Positions 49,739 through 57,895 of a DNA stretch of 64,000 nucleotides are shown piece by piece. Position 1 is the first letter of the stretch. The number at the start of each line of letters is the position of its first letter. A model generated the notes under the pieces. The model had not been told where the DNA came from. It worked only from the letters and a program-made list of their open reading frames with translations, and made no database searches. The DNA is from JBBROS01 sp963752225 (GTDB lineage: Bacteria; Pseudomonadota; Alphaproteobacteria; Acetobacterales; Acetobacteraceae). A program made the translations under genes and the position numbers. The stretch is from positions 1,674,001 through 1,738,000 of the forward strand of contig CAVVXS010000007.1 in NCBI GenBank assembly GCA_963752225.1. The letters are read 5' to 3'.

Positions 49739-50749
49739 TCAATCATCGGCGGCGACCGAACGGGCGGTGGCGAGCACCATCTTGGGGCTCAGTTGCTCGT
49801 GAAAGGATGGGATCTCCGGCAGCTTGACCGGCGCGCCGTCGAGGTGGGCGGCGGCGAGGCGGCGAGCGGCGACCGCACAGGCCCGGGCGCGTTCGAACGG
49901 CATGTCGCGCAAGCAGCGCGGGTTTACGCTGACGACTGCGTAGGCGTGGAACGCTTCGGCGCACTCCCACACCTCGAAGCCGGGCGCGGCCGTGCCGCCG
50001 GGCAGGCTTTCGGCAATGCGGCGGCTGGTGGCCGCATCGGCGAACAAGGCGAGCGCGCAATCCTGGATCGTGCTGCGTATTTCGGCATAGGGCACGATGA
50101 AGGCGTTCTTGCCAGAGATGACGCTCCATTCCTGAACCACGCGCACGCAGTCCTGGGTGCGCTCCGGCGGGAGGGCCGGGCCGCGCAGGTGGCCGCGGCG
50201 GCTGCGGGCGGCGAAGCGCACGGTTTGCAGGGCGAGCACTTTTTCCATGGGCTCACCGAGCTTGGATAGGCGTTCGGCGCCGAGTTCGAGCGTGGTGTCG
50301 ACCAACGGACGTGCGATCGCCTCGAGGAATTGCGGGAAGGTCTCGAGCGCGGTCTTCCACGCGCTGGCCGTCTCGCGCGCCGAACTTGCGTCGGTCCAAT
50401 GCGCTTGGTCGGCGCGCTTGGTCCAGTCGGGGGTGCCGCCGGTTCCCGGGCCGGCGCGCCACATCGCGATCCGGTTGGTCACGACGACGGCGGCGGCGAG
50501 CGCTGGTTCGTTCGGCTTGGCTCGCTTGATCTCGTGTGCGATCGCCTCCGCCTGACGGGCGAGTGCCGCCGCCTCCCGTCCATTGATGCGATGGAACAGC
50601 CGGGGTTCGCTGGCGATGGCGGTGAAGGCCAGGAACGGCGCTTTGGCCGCGTCGGCCTGGCGCCAACGCCCGAGCGCGTCCGCGAGCCCATGCCGCATCA
50701 GCCACCGGTCGACGTGATCGGTGTCGTCGCGTGACTTGTCCTGCAACAT
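49739..50749 (-). CDS. Hypothetical protein
   Basis: A 336-residue soluble protein I do not recognise. It is mostly helical and Ala/Arg-rich, with no signal peptide, membrane segment or clear nucleotide motif. Notable stretches are LFHRINGREAAALARQAEAI, PLVDTTLELGAERLSKLGEP and FEVWECAEAFHAYAVVSVNPR. It is convergent with the OFA transporter (30-base gap), and its start is about 55 bases downstream of the gatB-linked small ORF. Full-length codon use is like that of neighbouring real genes. Confidence 0.6.
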   Translation of the reverse strand: MLQDKSRDDTDHVDRWLMRHGLADALGRWRQADAAKAPFLAFTAIASEPRLFHRINGREAAALARQAEAIAHEIKRAKPNEPALAAAVVVTNRIAMWRAGPGTGGTPDWTKRADQAHWTDASSARETASAWKTALETFPQFLEAIARPLVDTTLELGAERLSKLGEPMEKVLALQTVRFAARSRRGHLRGPALPPERTQDCVRVVQEWSVISGKNAFIVPYAEIRSTIQDCALALFADAATSRRIAESLPGGTAAPGFEVWECAEAFHAYAVVSVNPRCLRDMPFERARACAVAARRLAAAHLDGAPVKLPEIPSFHEQLSPKMVLATARSVAADD

Positions 50750-50804
50750 GACGCACCCCTCCCCCGACCGGCGCCCATTGTCGCCTTCAGTTGTTTAGAA
50801 CGGG

Positions 50805-50978
50805 TTAATCGGTCGCCGGGCTGCGGGCGGCGTCGGCGGCTTCGATCGCGGCGGCCATCGCCTTGCGGAACCGGGCCCGCTGGTGCGGCTTCAGCCCGCC
50901 GATCATGTCCAACGCGGCGAACCAGGCGTCGAGCGCGCGGTCGATGCGGTCGGGCTCGCCGGCCGGCGGGTCGCTCAC
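50805..50978 (-). CDS. Small protein coupled to gatB
   Basis: A 57-residue ORF beginning with GTG that overlaps the gatB stop by four bases (GTGA), too small to be picked by many gene finders. The product has an acidic Pro-rich start (SDPPAGEPDRIDRALDAW), then FAALDMIGGLKPHQRARFRK and an Ala-rich helix. No family is recognised. The tight coupling and a codon use like its neighbours argue that it is real. Confidence 0.5.
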   Translation of the reverse strand: MSDPPAGEPDRIDRALDAWFAALDMIGGLKPHQRARFRKAMAAAIEAADAARSPATD

Positions 50979-52438
50979 CCCAGCTTCGCCTTGATCGCCT
51001 CGTTCACCAGCGCCGGGTTGCCCTTGCCGGCCATCGCCTTCATGACCTGGCCGACGAAGAAGCCGAACAGCTTCTCCTTGCCGCCCTTGTACTCGGCCAC
51101 CTTGTCGGGGTTGGCGGCGAGCACGGCGGCGACGGCGGCATCGATGGCGCCGGTGTCCACGACCTGGCGCAGGCCGCGGGCCTCGACGATGGCGGCCGGG
51201 GCCTCGCCGGATTCGACCATCGCCTCCAACACCTCCTTGGCGATGCGGCCATTGATGGTCTTGTCGGCGAGCAGGTCGAGCAGCTGGCCCAGCGACTGCG
51301 CCGAAACCGGGCTGTCGGCGATCGTGCGCCCGGTGCGGTTGAGGGCGGCGAAGAAATCGCCCGTCATCCAGTTGGCGGCCTGCTTCGGGTCGCGGCCGCG
51401 GGCGCCCCCTTTCACGATCGTCTCGTAGAAGCCGGCCGTTTCCTGGTCGGCGACCAGGACGGCGGCGTCGTAGGCGGACAGGCCGTACTCGGCGATGAAG
51501 CGGGCCCGCTTGGCGTCCGGAAGCTCCGGCAAGTGCGACCGGAGGTCGTCGATCCAGGATTGTTCCAGCACGAGGGGGAGCAAGTCGGGGTCGGGGAAAT
51601 AGCGGTAGTCGTGCGCGTCCTCCTTGGAACGGAGGCTGCGGGTTTCCCCCCGGGCCGGGTCGAACAGGCGGGTCTCCTGCATGACCTCCTCGCCACGTTC
51701 CCAGACTTCGACCTGGCGCCGGGCTTCGGCCTCGATCGCCTGCATGACGAAGCGGACGGAGTTGACGTTCTTCACCTCGCAGCGGGTGCGGAAGCCTTCG
51801 CCGGCGTGGCGCACGCTGACGTTGACGTCGGCGCGCATGGAGCCTTCCTCCATGTTGCCGTCGCAGGTGCCGAGGTAGCGCATGATGGTGCGCAACTTGC
51901 GCAGGTAGGCGCCGGCTTCCTCGGGCGTGCGGATGTCGGGCTCGGACACGATCTCCATCAGCGCCACGCCGGAGCGGTTTAGGTCGATGAAGCTCTTGTT
52001 GGGGTTCTGGTCGTGCAGCGACTTGCCGGCGTCCTGCTCGAGGTGGAGCCGGGTTACGCCGATCTCGCGGGTGGTGCCGTCGGCGAGCTCGATCTCGACG
52101 GCGCCGCGGCCCACCACAGGGTGGGCGAACTGGCTGATCTGGTAGCCTTGCGGGAGGTCGGCGTAGAAGTAGTTCTTGCGGTCGAACCGGCTGGTGAGGT
52201 TGATCTCGGCGTTGAGGCCGAGGCCGGTGCGGACGGCTTGGGCCACGCATTCGCGGTTGATGACCGGCAGCATGCCGGGAAAGGCCGCGTCGACGAAGCT
52301 GACATGGGTGTTGGGAGCGCCGCCATAGGTGGCCGACGCGCCGCTGAACAGTTTGGCTTGGCTGATGACCTGGGCGTGCACTTCGAGCCCGACCACGATC
52401 TCCCAGGTGCCGGTGGCGCCTTGCAGGGTGTAGCTCAT
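50975..52438 (-). CDS. gatB: Asp-tRNA(Asn)/Glu-tRNA(Gln) amidotransferase subunit B
   Basis: A 487-residue subunit that activates the misacylated tRNA in the transamidation route to Gln-tRNA or Asn-tRNA. Recognised by WEIVVGLEVHAQVISQAKLFS at the N-terminus, KNYFYADLPQGYQISQF, DLNRSGVALMEIVSEPD and the YqeY-like tail with GKEKLFGFFVGQVMKAMAGK. ATG 52438 overlaps the gatA stop by four bases. The three subunits are in the usual C-A-B order. Confidence 0.97.
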   Translation of the reverse strand: MSYTLQGATGTWEIVVGLEVHAQVISQAKLFSGASATYGGAPNTHVSFVDAAFPGMLPVINRECVAQAVRTGLGLNAEINLTSRFDRKNYFYADLPQGYQISQFAHPVVGRGAVEIELADGTTREIGVTRLHLEQDAGKSLHDQNPNKSFIDLNRSGVALMEIVSEPDIRTPEEAGAYLRKLRTIMRYLGTCDGNMEEGSMRADVNVSVRHAGEGFRTRCEVKNVNSVRFVMQAIEAEARRQVEVWERGEEVMQETRLFDPARGETRSLRSKEDAHDYRYFPDPDLLPLVLEQSWIDDLRSHLPELPDAKRARFIAEYGLSAYDAAVLVADQETAGFYETIVKGGARGRDPKQAANWMTGDFFAALNRTGRTIADSPVSAQSLGQLLDLLADKTINGRIAKEVLEAMVESGEAPAAIVEARGLRQVVDTGAIDAAVAAVLAANPDKVAEYKGGKEKLFGFFVGQVMKAMAGKGNPALVNEAIKAKLG

Positions 52439-53898
52439 GCCCGCAATCCTGGCTTGGCGTCGAAGTTGGCGGCGCGTTCGATTGCGGCGGCGACGGCGAA
52501 CACCGTTTCCTCGTCGAAGGGTTTTCCGAGTACCTGCAAGCCGAGCGGCAGACCTTGGGGGTCGAGGCCGGCGGGGACGGACATGCCGGGGATGCCGGCC
52601 ATGTTGGCGGGGACGGTCCAGATGTCGTTCAAGTACATCGTGACGGGGTCGTCCATCTTCTCGCCCTGGGCGAAGGCGGCGCTTGGCGCCGTTGGGGTGA
52701 CGATGGCGTCCACGCTGGTAAACACGTCGGTGAAGTCCTTCAGCATCAGCGCCCTCACCTTCTGCGCCCTGAGATAGTAGGCGTCGTAGTAGCCGGCGCT
52801 CAGGACGTAGGTGCCGATCATGATGCGACGCTTCACCTCGGCACCGAAGCCTTCGCCGCGGGTGCGCTCGTACATCTCGATCAGCTCGCGTCCGTCCATG
52901 CGGGCGCCGTAGCGGACGCCGTCGTAGCGGGCCAGGTTGGAGGAGGCCTCGGCCGGGGCGACGATATAGTAGGTGGCGAGGCCGTACTGGGTATGGGGCA
53001 AGGAGACGTCGACGGTTTCGGCGCCTGCCTCGCGCAGCCAGGCCAGGCCCTGCTCCCAGAGGGCGGCGATCTCGGGGGCCATGCCGTCGCTGCGGTACTC
53101 GCGGGCGACGCCGATGCGCAGGCCCTTCACGCCGCGGCGGCATGAAGCGGCGAAGTCGGGAACGGTGCGGTCGGCGCTGGTGGAGTCCTTGGGGTCGAAG
53201 CCGGCCATGGAGCCGAGAAGGATGGCGCAGTCCTCCACCGTGCGGGCCATCGGGCCGGCCTGGTCGAGGGAGCTGGCGAAGGCGACGATGCCCCAACGGG
53301 AGCAGCGGCCGTAGGTCGGCTTGATGCCGGCAATGCCGCAGAACGAGGCCGGCTGGCGGATCGAGCCGCCGGTGTCGGTGGCGGTTGCGCCCAGGGCGAG
53401 CCCGGCCGCCACCGCGGCCGCCGAACCGCCGGAGGAGCCGCCCGGCACCAGGGGGCGGTTGCTGTTGCGCGACCACGGGTTGGTCACCGGGCCGAAGGCG
53501 GAGGTCATGTTGGACGAGCCCATGGCGAACTCATCGAGGTTGGTCTTGCCCAGGAACACCGCGCCGTCGCGCAGCAGGTTCGACGTGACAGTGCTTTCGT
53601 AGGGGGGCACGAAGGGCGACAGGATGCGGCTGCCGGCGGTGGTGCGGACGCCTTCCGTGCAGAACAGGTCCTTGTTGGCGAGCGGGACGCCCAGCAGCGG
53701 CGCGTCGGCACCGGCGGCGCGGCGGGAGTCGGCGTCGGCGGCGCCCTGCAAGGCCGCGTCGGCGGTGATGGTGATGAAGGCGTTGAGGGCCGGGTTGAGC
53801 CGCTCGATCGCGTCGAGATGCGCTTGCGTGAGCTCGACCGCGCTGACGTCGCGGCGGCGCAGGGCGTCGCGGGCGCCGGCGAGGGTGTAGTCGATCAT
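52435..53898 (-). CDS. gatA: Asp-tRNA(Asn)/Glu-tRNA(Gln) amidotransferase subunit A
   Basis: A 487-residue amidase that frees ammonia from glutamine for GatB. The Lys-Ser-Ser triad is visible: Lys in GVPLANKDLF, Ser in DTGGSIRQPASFCG, and the nucleophile Ser in PGGSSGGSAAAVAAG. The length is typical. ATG 53898 overlaps the gatC stop by four bases, and the stop overlaps gatB, so the complex is made in balance. Confidence 0.97.
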   Translation of the reverse strand: MIDYTLAGARDALRRRDVSAVELTQAHLDAIERLNPALNAFITITADAALQGAADADSRRAAGADAPLLGVPLANKDLFCTEGVRTTAGSRILSPFVPPYESTVTSNLLRDGAVFLGKTNLDEFAMGSSNMTSAFGPVTNPWSRNSNRPLVPGGSSGGSAAAVAAGLALGATATDTGGSIRQPASFCGIAGIKPTYGRCSRWGIVAFASSLDQAGPMARTVEDCAILLGSMAGFDPKDSTSADRTVPDFAASCRRGVKGLRIGVAREYRSDGMAPEIAALWEQGLAWLREAGAETVDVSLPHTQYGLATYYIVAPAEASSNLARYDGVRYGARMDGRELIEMYERTRGEGFGAEVKRRIMIGTYVLSAGYYDAYYLRAQKVRALMLKDFTDVFTSVDAIVTPTAPSAAFAQGEKMDDPVTMYLNDIWTVPANMAGIPGMSVPAGLDPQGLPLGLQVLGKPFDEETVFAVAAAIERAANFDAKPGLRA

Positions 53899-54182
53899 TC
53901 CACCACCTTCGGCACGGCAAAGAAGACGCCTTCGCGGTCCGGCGCGTTGGACAGCACCGCGTCCTGGAGGTTGCCGTCGGTCACGACGTCGTCGCGCATC
54001 CGGAGCGCCATCGCGGCGGCGCCGGTGAGCGGCTCGACGCCGTCCACGTCCACCGCGTTCAGTTGCTCGATCCAGCCGAGGATGCCGTTCAGCTCGTTCT
54101 GGAGGCGCGGCACGTCGGCGTCGTCGAGGTGCAGGCGGGCGAGCTTGGCGATGCGTTTCACGGTCGCGGGGTCGAGCGACAT
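53895..54182 (-). CDS. gatC: Asp-tRNA(Asn)/Glu-tRNA(Gln) amidotransferase subunit C
   Basis: A 95-residue belt subunit that wraps GatA and GatB. It starts SLDPATVKRIAKLARLHL and ends in the usual DREGVFFAVPKVVE. Length and position at the head of gatCAB are normal. It is divergent from ruvX with 45 bases between them. Confidence 0.95.
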   Translation of the reverse strand: MSLDPATVKRIAKLARLHLDDADVPRLQNELNGILGWIEQLNAVDVDGVEPLTGAAAMALRMRDDVVTDGNLQDAVLSNAPDREGVFFAVPKVVE

Positions 54183-54227
54183 TCAGGGTCCTTGTCTGGC
54201 GGGTCGGCGCCTGTGATACCGGCCTGT

Positions 54228-54701
54228 ATGCCGCTGTTCAATATGACCGAGCTTCGGGCCGGGCTGCCGCGCGGCCAGCGGCTGATCGGCGTCGACCCGG
54301 GCAGCAAGGTGGTGGGGGTGGCGCTGTCCGATGTGGGGCTGATGCTGGCCTCGCCTTGGGGCGGCATCCCGCGCGGCAAGCTGGGCGCCATCGCCGCACG
54401 GCTGCTGGCGCTGGCGGCGCAGGAGGGCGCCGGCGGGTTCGTGGTCGGCTATCCGCTGTCGATGGACGGCACGATGGGGCCGGCGGCGCAGGCGGCACGG
54501 GATTGGGCGCTGTCGCTGTCGGACGTGACCCGGCTGCCGGCGGCGCTGTGGGACGAGCGGCTGTCGAGTGCGGCGGTGAACCGGCTGCTTATCAGTGTGG
54601 CGGATATGAGCCGGCGCAAGCGCGCGGCGGCGGTGGACGGGATGGCGGCGGCGTACACGCTACAGGCGGCGCTGGATGCTTCGCGGCCGGGGGCGAGTTA
54701 G
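54228..54701 (+). CDS. ruvX: Holliday junction resolvase-like protein RuvX/YqgF
   Basis: A 157-residue RNase-H-fold protein involved in 16S 5'-end processing and, in some species, junction resolution. The first acidic residue is in LIGVDPGSKVVGVALSD, followed by FVVGYPLSMDGTMGPAA and LWDERLSSAAVNRLL. The C-terminal AAVDGMAAAYTLQAAL holds the last Asp. ATG 54228 is the usual start. The final 110 bases overlap the opposite hypothetical ORF. Confidence 0.93.
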   Translation: MPLFNMTELRAGLPRGQRLIGVDPGSKVVGVALSDVGLMLASPWGGIPRGKLGAIAARLLALAAQEGAGGFVVGYPLSMDGTMGPAAQAARDWALSLSDVTRLPAALWDERLSSAAVNRLLISVADMSRRKRAAAVDGMAAAYTLQAALDASRPGAS

Positions 54702-55410
54702 CGAGTCTTTGGGATGGTGGTGGGGCGACCGGAGCCGGTGAGGCGCTTGTCGTGCCGGTTGGTGGGCTTTCGCCCACCCTACGGATTTTGAGGGTGGGAC
54801 GGGCGGCGCGGGCGCGGAGGGCTTCGAGGTCGCGGGGTGTGCGGCGCTTCCAGAGGTTGGCGCCGTAGGCGGCGGCGAGGCCGAGGTCGCGGATGATCTC
54901 GGTGACGATGTCGGCCACGGGGCGGTGGAGGATGTCGTCGTCGAGGTCGGGGGCGTCGAGGCGGTTGTGCAGCTCGGCGGCGAGGCGCTCGGCGGCGGGG
55001 CCGCGTCCGGCGCGATGGATCGCGTCCTCGACGTCACGGATGACGGTCTTGCGGGCGGCGATGCGGCGCCGGGCGGCGTCGTGGCCAGCGGGGGGCGGCA
55101 GAGGTTCGGCGAGCTTGCGGGCGAGGAGCACGGTGCGGCGGACGCAGCGGGCGATGCGGTCGAAGGCGAGCGTGACGTCGGCGGTGAGGTCGGCCGGCGG
55201 GGACGCAGGCGTGGCGTTCGGCGCTTCGTTCGGGCGCCTTGCGGGCGCGGGAAGCGGGCCGGGTCGGGCGGTGGCTTGCCGGTGGAGGCGTCGAGCGAGG
55301 TCGGCGCCCATGTCGATCAGCTCGTGCAGGACGGCGCGGTAGTAGTGCGCGTCCGCGGCTTGCTGGCCGGGATCGCTCGGAGGCTCGGCCGGGGTGGGCT
55401 GGGCTTGCAT
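54592..55410 (-). CDS. Hypothetical protein with a REP-encoded C-terminus
   Basis: A 272-residue ORF with no recognised domain. The first 200 residues look genuine: AVLHELIDMGADLARRLHRQ, a Pro-rich linker, LAFDRIARCVRRTVLLARKL and DDDILHRPVADIVTEIIRDL. The tail after KIRRVG is read through a REP hairpin (54761–54782) and then Pro-rich sequence antisense to the end of ruvX. The original gene probably ended nearer 54800 and was extended when the REP arrived. A helical regulatory or DNA-associated role is possible but unsupported. Confidence 0.6.
   Translation of the reverse strand: MQAQPTPAEPPSDPGQQAADAHYYRAVLHELIDMGADLARRLHRQATARPGPLPAPARRPNEAPNATPASPPADLTADVTLAFDRIARCVRRTVLLARKLAEPLPPPAGHDAARRRIAARKTVIRDVEDAIHRAGRGPAAERLAAELHNRLDAPDLDDDILHRPVADIVTEIIRDLGLAAAYGANLWKRRTPRDLEALRARAARPTLKIRRVGESPPTGTTSASPAPVAPPPSQRLANSPPAAKHPAPPVACTPPPSRPPPPRACAGSYPPH
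54761..54782 (-). repeat. REP hairpin with GTAG foot
   Basis: On the minus strand GTAG precedes GGTGGGC, a four-base loop and GCCCACC (7-bp stem). The GTAG tetranucleotide at the foot is the hallmark of RAYT-linked REPs. It lies inside the hypothetical ORF. Confidence 0.75.
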
Positions 55411-55465
55411 AGCGTGGTTAGGAACATTTTCATTGTTGCGGAGTCAAGTGGGAGCTGCGTGCCCT

Positions 55466-55495
55466 GTAGGGTGGGGTGCGCTTCCACACCCCACC
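55466..55495 (+). repeat. REP hairpin upstream of the RAYT gene
   Basis: GTAGGGTGGGGTGCGCTTCC then ACACCCCACC, a GTAG-footed imperfect palindrome. It lies about 50 bases before the transposase and is inverted relative to the copy at 56149–56178. Confidence 0.8.
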
Positions 55496-55545
55496 TCGTC
55501 GATGCGATAACCGCCGCCTTGATCCACCATCCCGGCGCCTGACGC

Positions 55546-56091
55546 ATGCCCGAGTACCGCCGCCATCGCGTGCCCGGGGGGACCTACTTCTTCACGGTGG
55601 CGCTGGCCGATCGGCGCAGTGACCTTCTCCTGCGCGAGATCGCCGGCTTGCGGGCAGCCGTGGTCCGGACGCGGCGGCTGCATCCGTTCCAAATCGGCGC
55701 GTGGGCGGTGTTGCCTGAGCATATGCATGCGGTCTGGACGTTGCCCGAGGGCGATGCCGACTACTCGCTGCGGTGGTCGCTGATCAAGCGGTGGTTCTCG
55801 GCGGGGATCCCTGCGGGCGAGAGCCGGTCGGCGTCCCGCGCGGCCAAGGGAGAGCGCGGGGTGTGGCAACGGCGGTTTTGGGAGCATACCGTGCGTGATC
55901 CCGACGATTTTGCCCGGTGTGTCGATTACGTGCACTTCAATCCGGTGAAGCATGGGCTCGTCGCGCGGGCGATGGATTGGCCGTATTCGTCGTTCAGGCG
56001 AGCGGTGGCGCGGGGGGATTATCCGGCGGATTGGGCGGGGGCCGATGGTGACGTGGGCGGGTTTGGGGAGGTTGATGGTGGGCCGGGATGA
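55546..56091 (+). CDS. REP-associated tyrosine transposase (RAYT)
   Basis: A 181-residue Y1-type transposase that nicks single-stranded DNA at REP elements. The metal-binding histidines are in VLPEHMHAVWTLP, and the C-terminal region with the nucleophile-type signature is RCVDYVHFNPVKHGLVAR. The N-terminal YRRHRVPGGTYFFTVAL is also typical. It is flanked by inverted GTAG-footed REPs, forming a REPtron. The coding sequence is intact, so it may be active. RAYTs are usually host-maintained single genes rather than true insertion sequences. Confidence 0.9.
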   Translation: MPEYRRHRVPGGTYFFTVALADRRSDLLLREIAGLRAAVVRTRRLHPFQIGAWAVLPEHMHAVWTLPEGDADYSLRWSLIKRWFSAGIPAGESRSASRAAKGERGVWQRRFWEHTVRDPDDFARCVDYVHFNPVKHGLVARAMDWPYSSFRRAVARGDYPADWAGADGDVGGFGEVDGGPG

Positions 56092-56148
56092 GCGGGTCCG
56101 GTTGGGGGTGATGGTGGGGTGCAATGGCCGCGTCGCCTTCGGGGCGGT

Positions 56149-56178
56149 GGTGGGGTGCGGAAGGGCACCCCACCCTAC
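56149..56178 (-). repeat. REP hairpin downstream of the RAYT gene
   Basis: On the minus strand GTAGGGTGGGGTGCCCTTCC then GCACCCCACC, nearly identical to the REP at 55466 in opposite orientation. Its TAG is the stop codon of the next gene. Confidence 0.8.
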
Positions 56179-56525
56179 GGTTGTTCGAACGCTTCGAGCC
56201 TGAGCGGGAGTTTGGTGCCGAGCCAGGCGGCGTGGGTGGTGTGGTCGGTGGGGTCATCGCCGGTTTCGGGGTGGATCAGGACGTCGAGGTTGGCGCGGTG
56301 GAGCATGAGGTAGGGGACGAGGGTCGCGAATAGGGGGACGGGGAAGGCGACTTGGTACATGGCGCTTGTGTGGGGGCCGACCGGGGTGGGGTGCCAGCGG
56401 CCGAGCTTGGCTTCGGGGAAGAGATCGGCGAGGCGGGCGCGGAGGGCGGCGGCGGCGGGCTCGGTGACGCCGGGCTCGTAGTAGATGTGGGCGTGGTAGT
56501 CCTTGATCTGCGAGGGGTCGGGCAT
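56175..56525 (-). CDS. DOPA 4,5-dioxygenase family protein
   Basis: A 116-residue protein of the DOPA 4,5-dioxygenase family, known for ring opening of DOPA in betalain-making plants and fungi; bacterial members are uncharacterised. Conserved parts are DYHAHIYYEP, RWHPTPVGPHTSAMYQV and DVLIHPETGDDPTDHT with the candidate metal His. Its TAG stop is supplied by the foot of the REP at 56149–56178. It is downstream of the aminotransferase on the same strand; a link to aromatic amino-acid turnover is possible. Confidence 0.82.
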   Translation of the reverse strand: MPDPSQIKDYHAHIYYEPGVTEPAAAALRARLADLFPEAKLGRWHPTPVGPHTSAMYQVAFPVPLFATLVPYLMLHRANLDVLIHPETGDDPTDHTTHAAWLGTKLPLRLEAFEQP

Positions 56526-56540
56526 GGGCGGCTCCCGGCT

Positions 56541-56612
56541 CAGATTACGGCGCGGACGCCGTGTCAGTTTACGGCGCGGACGACGCCTCAGATGACGGCG
56601 CGGACGCCGTCG
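56541..56612. repeat. Three tandem 24-bp repeats at the aminotransferase 3' end
   Basis: Three direct copies start at 56541, 56565 and 56589, each CAG[A/T]TTACGGCGCGGACG-like and exactly 24 bases long. The third copy encodes the last residues and stop of the aminotransferase; the other two lie beyond the stop. Confidence 0.85.
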
Positions 56613-57781
56613 GCGACGCGGTCCAGCATGCGTTCGGTCAGGGCAGACATGCAGAGGCGGCCGTCGCTGACGCCGTAGATCGCGAAGTCGTCGCGGAGGC
56701 GGTCCATTTGCGGGGCGGTGAGGCCTGAATAGGAGAACAGGCCGCGTTGGCGCACGAGGTGGGAGAAATCCCTCGTGTTGTTGCCTTCGAGCCGGGCGAC
56801 GAGGCCTTCGCGCATGCGCTTGATCCGCTGCCGCATGTCGCCGAGTTCGGCGGTCCATTGGGCGCGGAGCGCAGGGTCACCGAGGATCGTGCTGACGAGC
56901 AGCGCGCCGTGGGTGGGGGGTGTGGAGTAGTTGGTGCGGATGGCGATCTTGACCTGCTCGCCCACGAGCTTGGCTTGCGCGGCGTCGGCGGCGACCACCG
57001 AGAGGGCGCCGACGCGCTCGCCGTAAAGGCCGAAGGATTTCGAGAACGAGGTGGCGACGAAGAGGGGGACGCCGGTGCGGGCGAGCAGGCGGGCGGGCTC
57101 GCTGTCCTCCTCGAGGCCGTCGGCGAAGCCGGCATAGGCCATGTCGAGGAAGGGGACGAGTTGCCGCGCCGCGATGAGCTCGGCGAGCTCCGACCATTGG
57201 GCGGCGTCGAGGTCGGCGCCGGTGGGGTTGTGGCAGCAGGCGTGCAGCAGCAGGACGGTGCCGGGGGGCATGGCGGCGACGGCGTCGCGCATGCCGGGCC
57301 AGTCGACGCCGCCGGTGGCCGGGTCGAAGTAGGGATACTCGGTGGTGGCGAGGCCGGCGCCGGCGAAGATGCTGGGGTGGTTGCCCCAGGTGGGGCGGCT
57401 CATGGCGACCGTGCTGCCGGGGGCCAAGCGGCGGATCACGTCGGCGCCGAGCTTGAGCGCGCCGGTGCCGCCCAGGCTTTGCGCGGTGGTGATGCGGGCG
57501 CCGTCGCTCTCCACGAGGGCGTCGCCGAACACCAGGCGCTTGGTGGCGTCGCGCAGGGACGGCATGCCGTCGGGGAGCAGGTAGGTCCAGCTGGTCACCG
57601 AGCCGGCCAGGCGCTGTTCGGCGGCGTGGACCACGTCGAGGATCGGGATGCGGCCTTGCTCGTCGTAGTACATGCCGACGCCGAGGTTTATCTTCTCGGG
57701 CCGGTTGTCGGCGGTGAAGGCCTGGAACCCGGCCATGATCGGGTCCAGGGCTTGCGGCTTCAGGCCATCGAACAGCGACAT
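56588..57781 (-). CDS. Aromatic amino acid/aspartate aminotransferase (class I)
   Basis: A 397-residue class I aminotransferase of the AspC/TyrB group. PLP lysine is in ATSFSKSFGLYGERVG, HACCHNPTGADL has the Asn-Pro-Thr-Gly motif, and TWGNHPSIF and RLCMSALT with the carboxylate-binding Arg are present. Whether aspartate or aromatic amino acids are preferred cannot be seen. ATG 57781 (SLFDGLKPQALDPI) is the standard start. The gene ends in a tandem repeat. The DOPA dioxygenase-like gene follows. Confidence 0.92.
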   Translation of the reverse strand: MSLFDGLKPQALDPIMAGFQAFTADNRPEKINLGVGMYYDEQGRIPILDVVHAAEQRLAGSVTSWTYLLPDGMPSLRDATKRLVFGDALVESDGARITTAQSLGGTGALKLGADVIRRLAPGSTVAMSRPTWGNHPSIFAGAGLATTEYPYFDPATGGVDWPGMRDAVAAMPPGTVLLLHACCHNPTGADLDAAQWSELAELIAARQLVPFLDMAYAGFADGLEEDSEPARLLARTGVPLFVATSFSKSFGLYGERVGALSVVAADAAQAKLVGEQVKIAIRTNYSTPPTHGALLVSTILGDPALRAQWTAELGDMRQRIKRMREGLVARLEGNNTRDFSHLVRQRGLFSYSGLTAPQMDRLRDDFAIYGVSDGRLCMSALTERMLDRVADGVRAVI

Positions 57782-57846
57782 CGCGCACCTTCGCTTGCGG
57801 GCGAGCACACTACTCCGTCCTCAGAATACGTCCATCATGTGCGGGC

Positions 57847-57890
57847 CTGGGGCCGCCGGCCCCAGCGGGGTCCAGGGGCAGAGCCCCTGG
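57847..57890. terminator. Double hairpin between ycjF-like and aminotransferase genes
   Basis: CTGGGGCC-GCC-GGCCCCAG (57847–57865) and CCAGGGGC-AGA-GCCCCTGG (57872–57890) form two 8-bp stems in a row. They lie just past the ycjF-like stop and probably end its transcript. Confidence 0.6.
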
Positions 57891-57895
57891 CCGCG

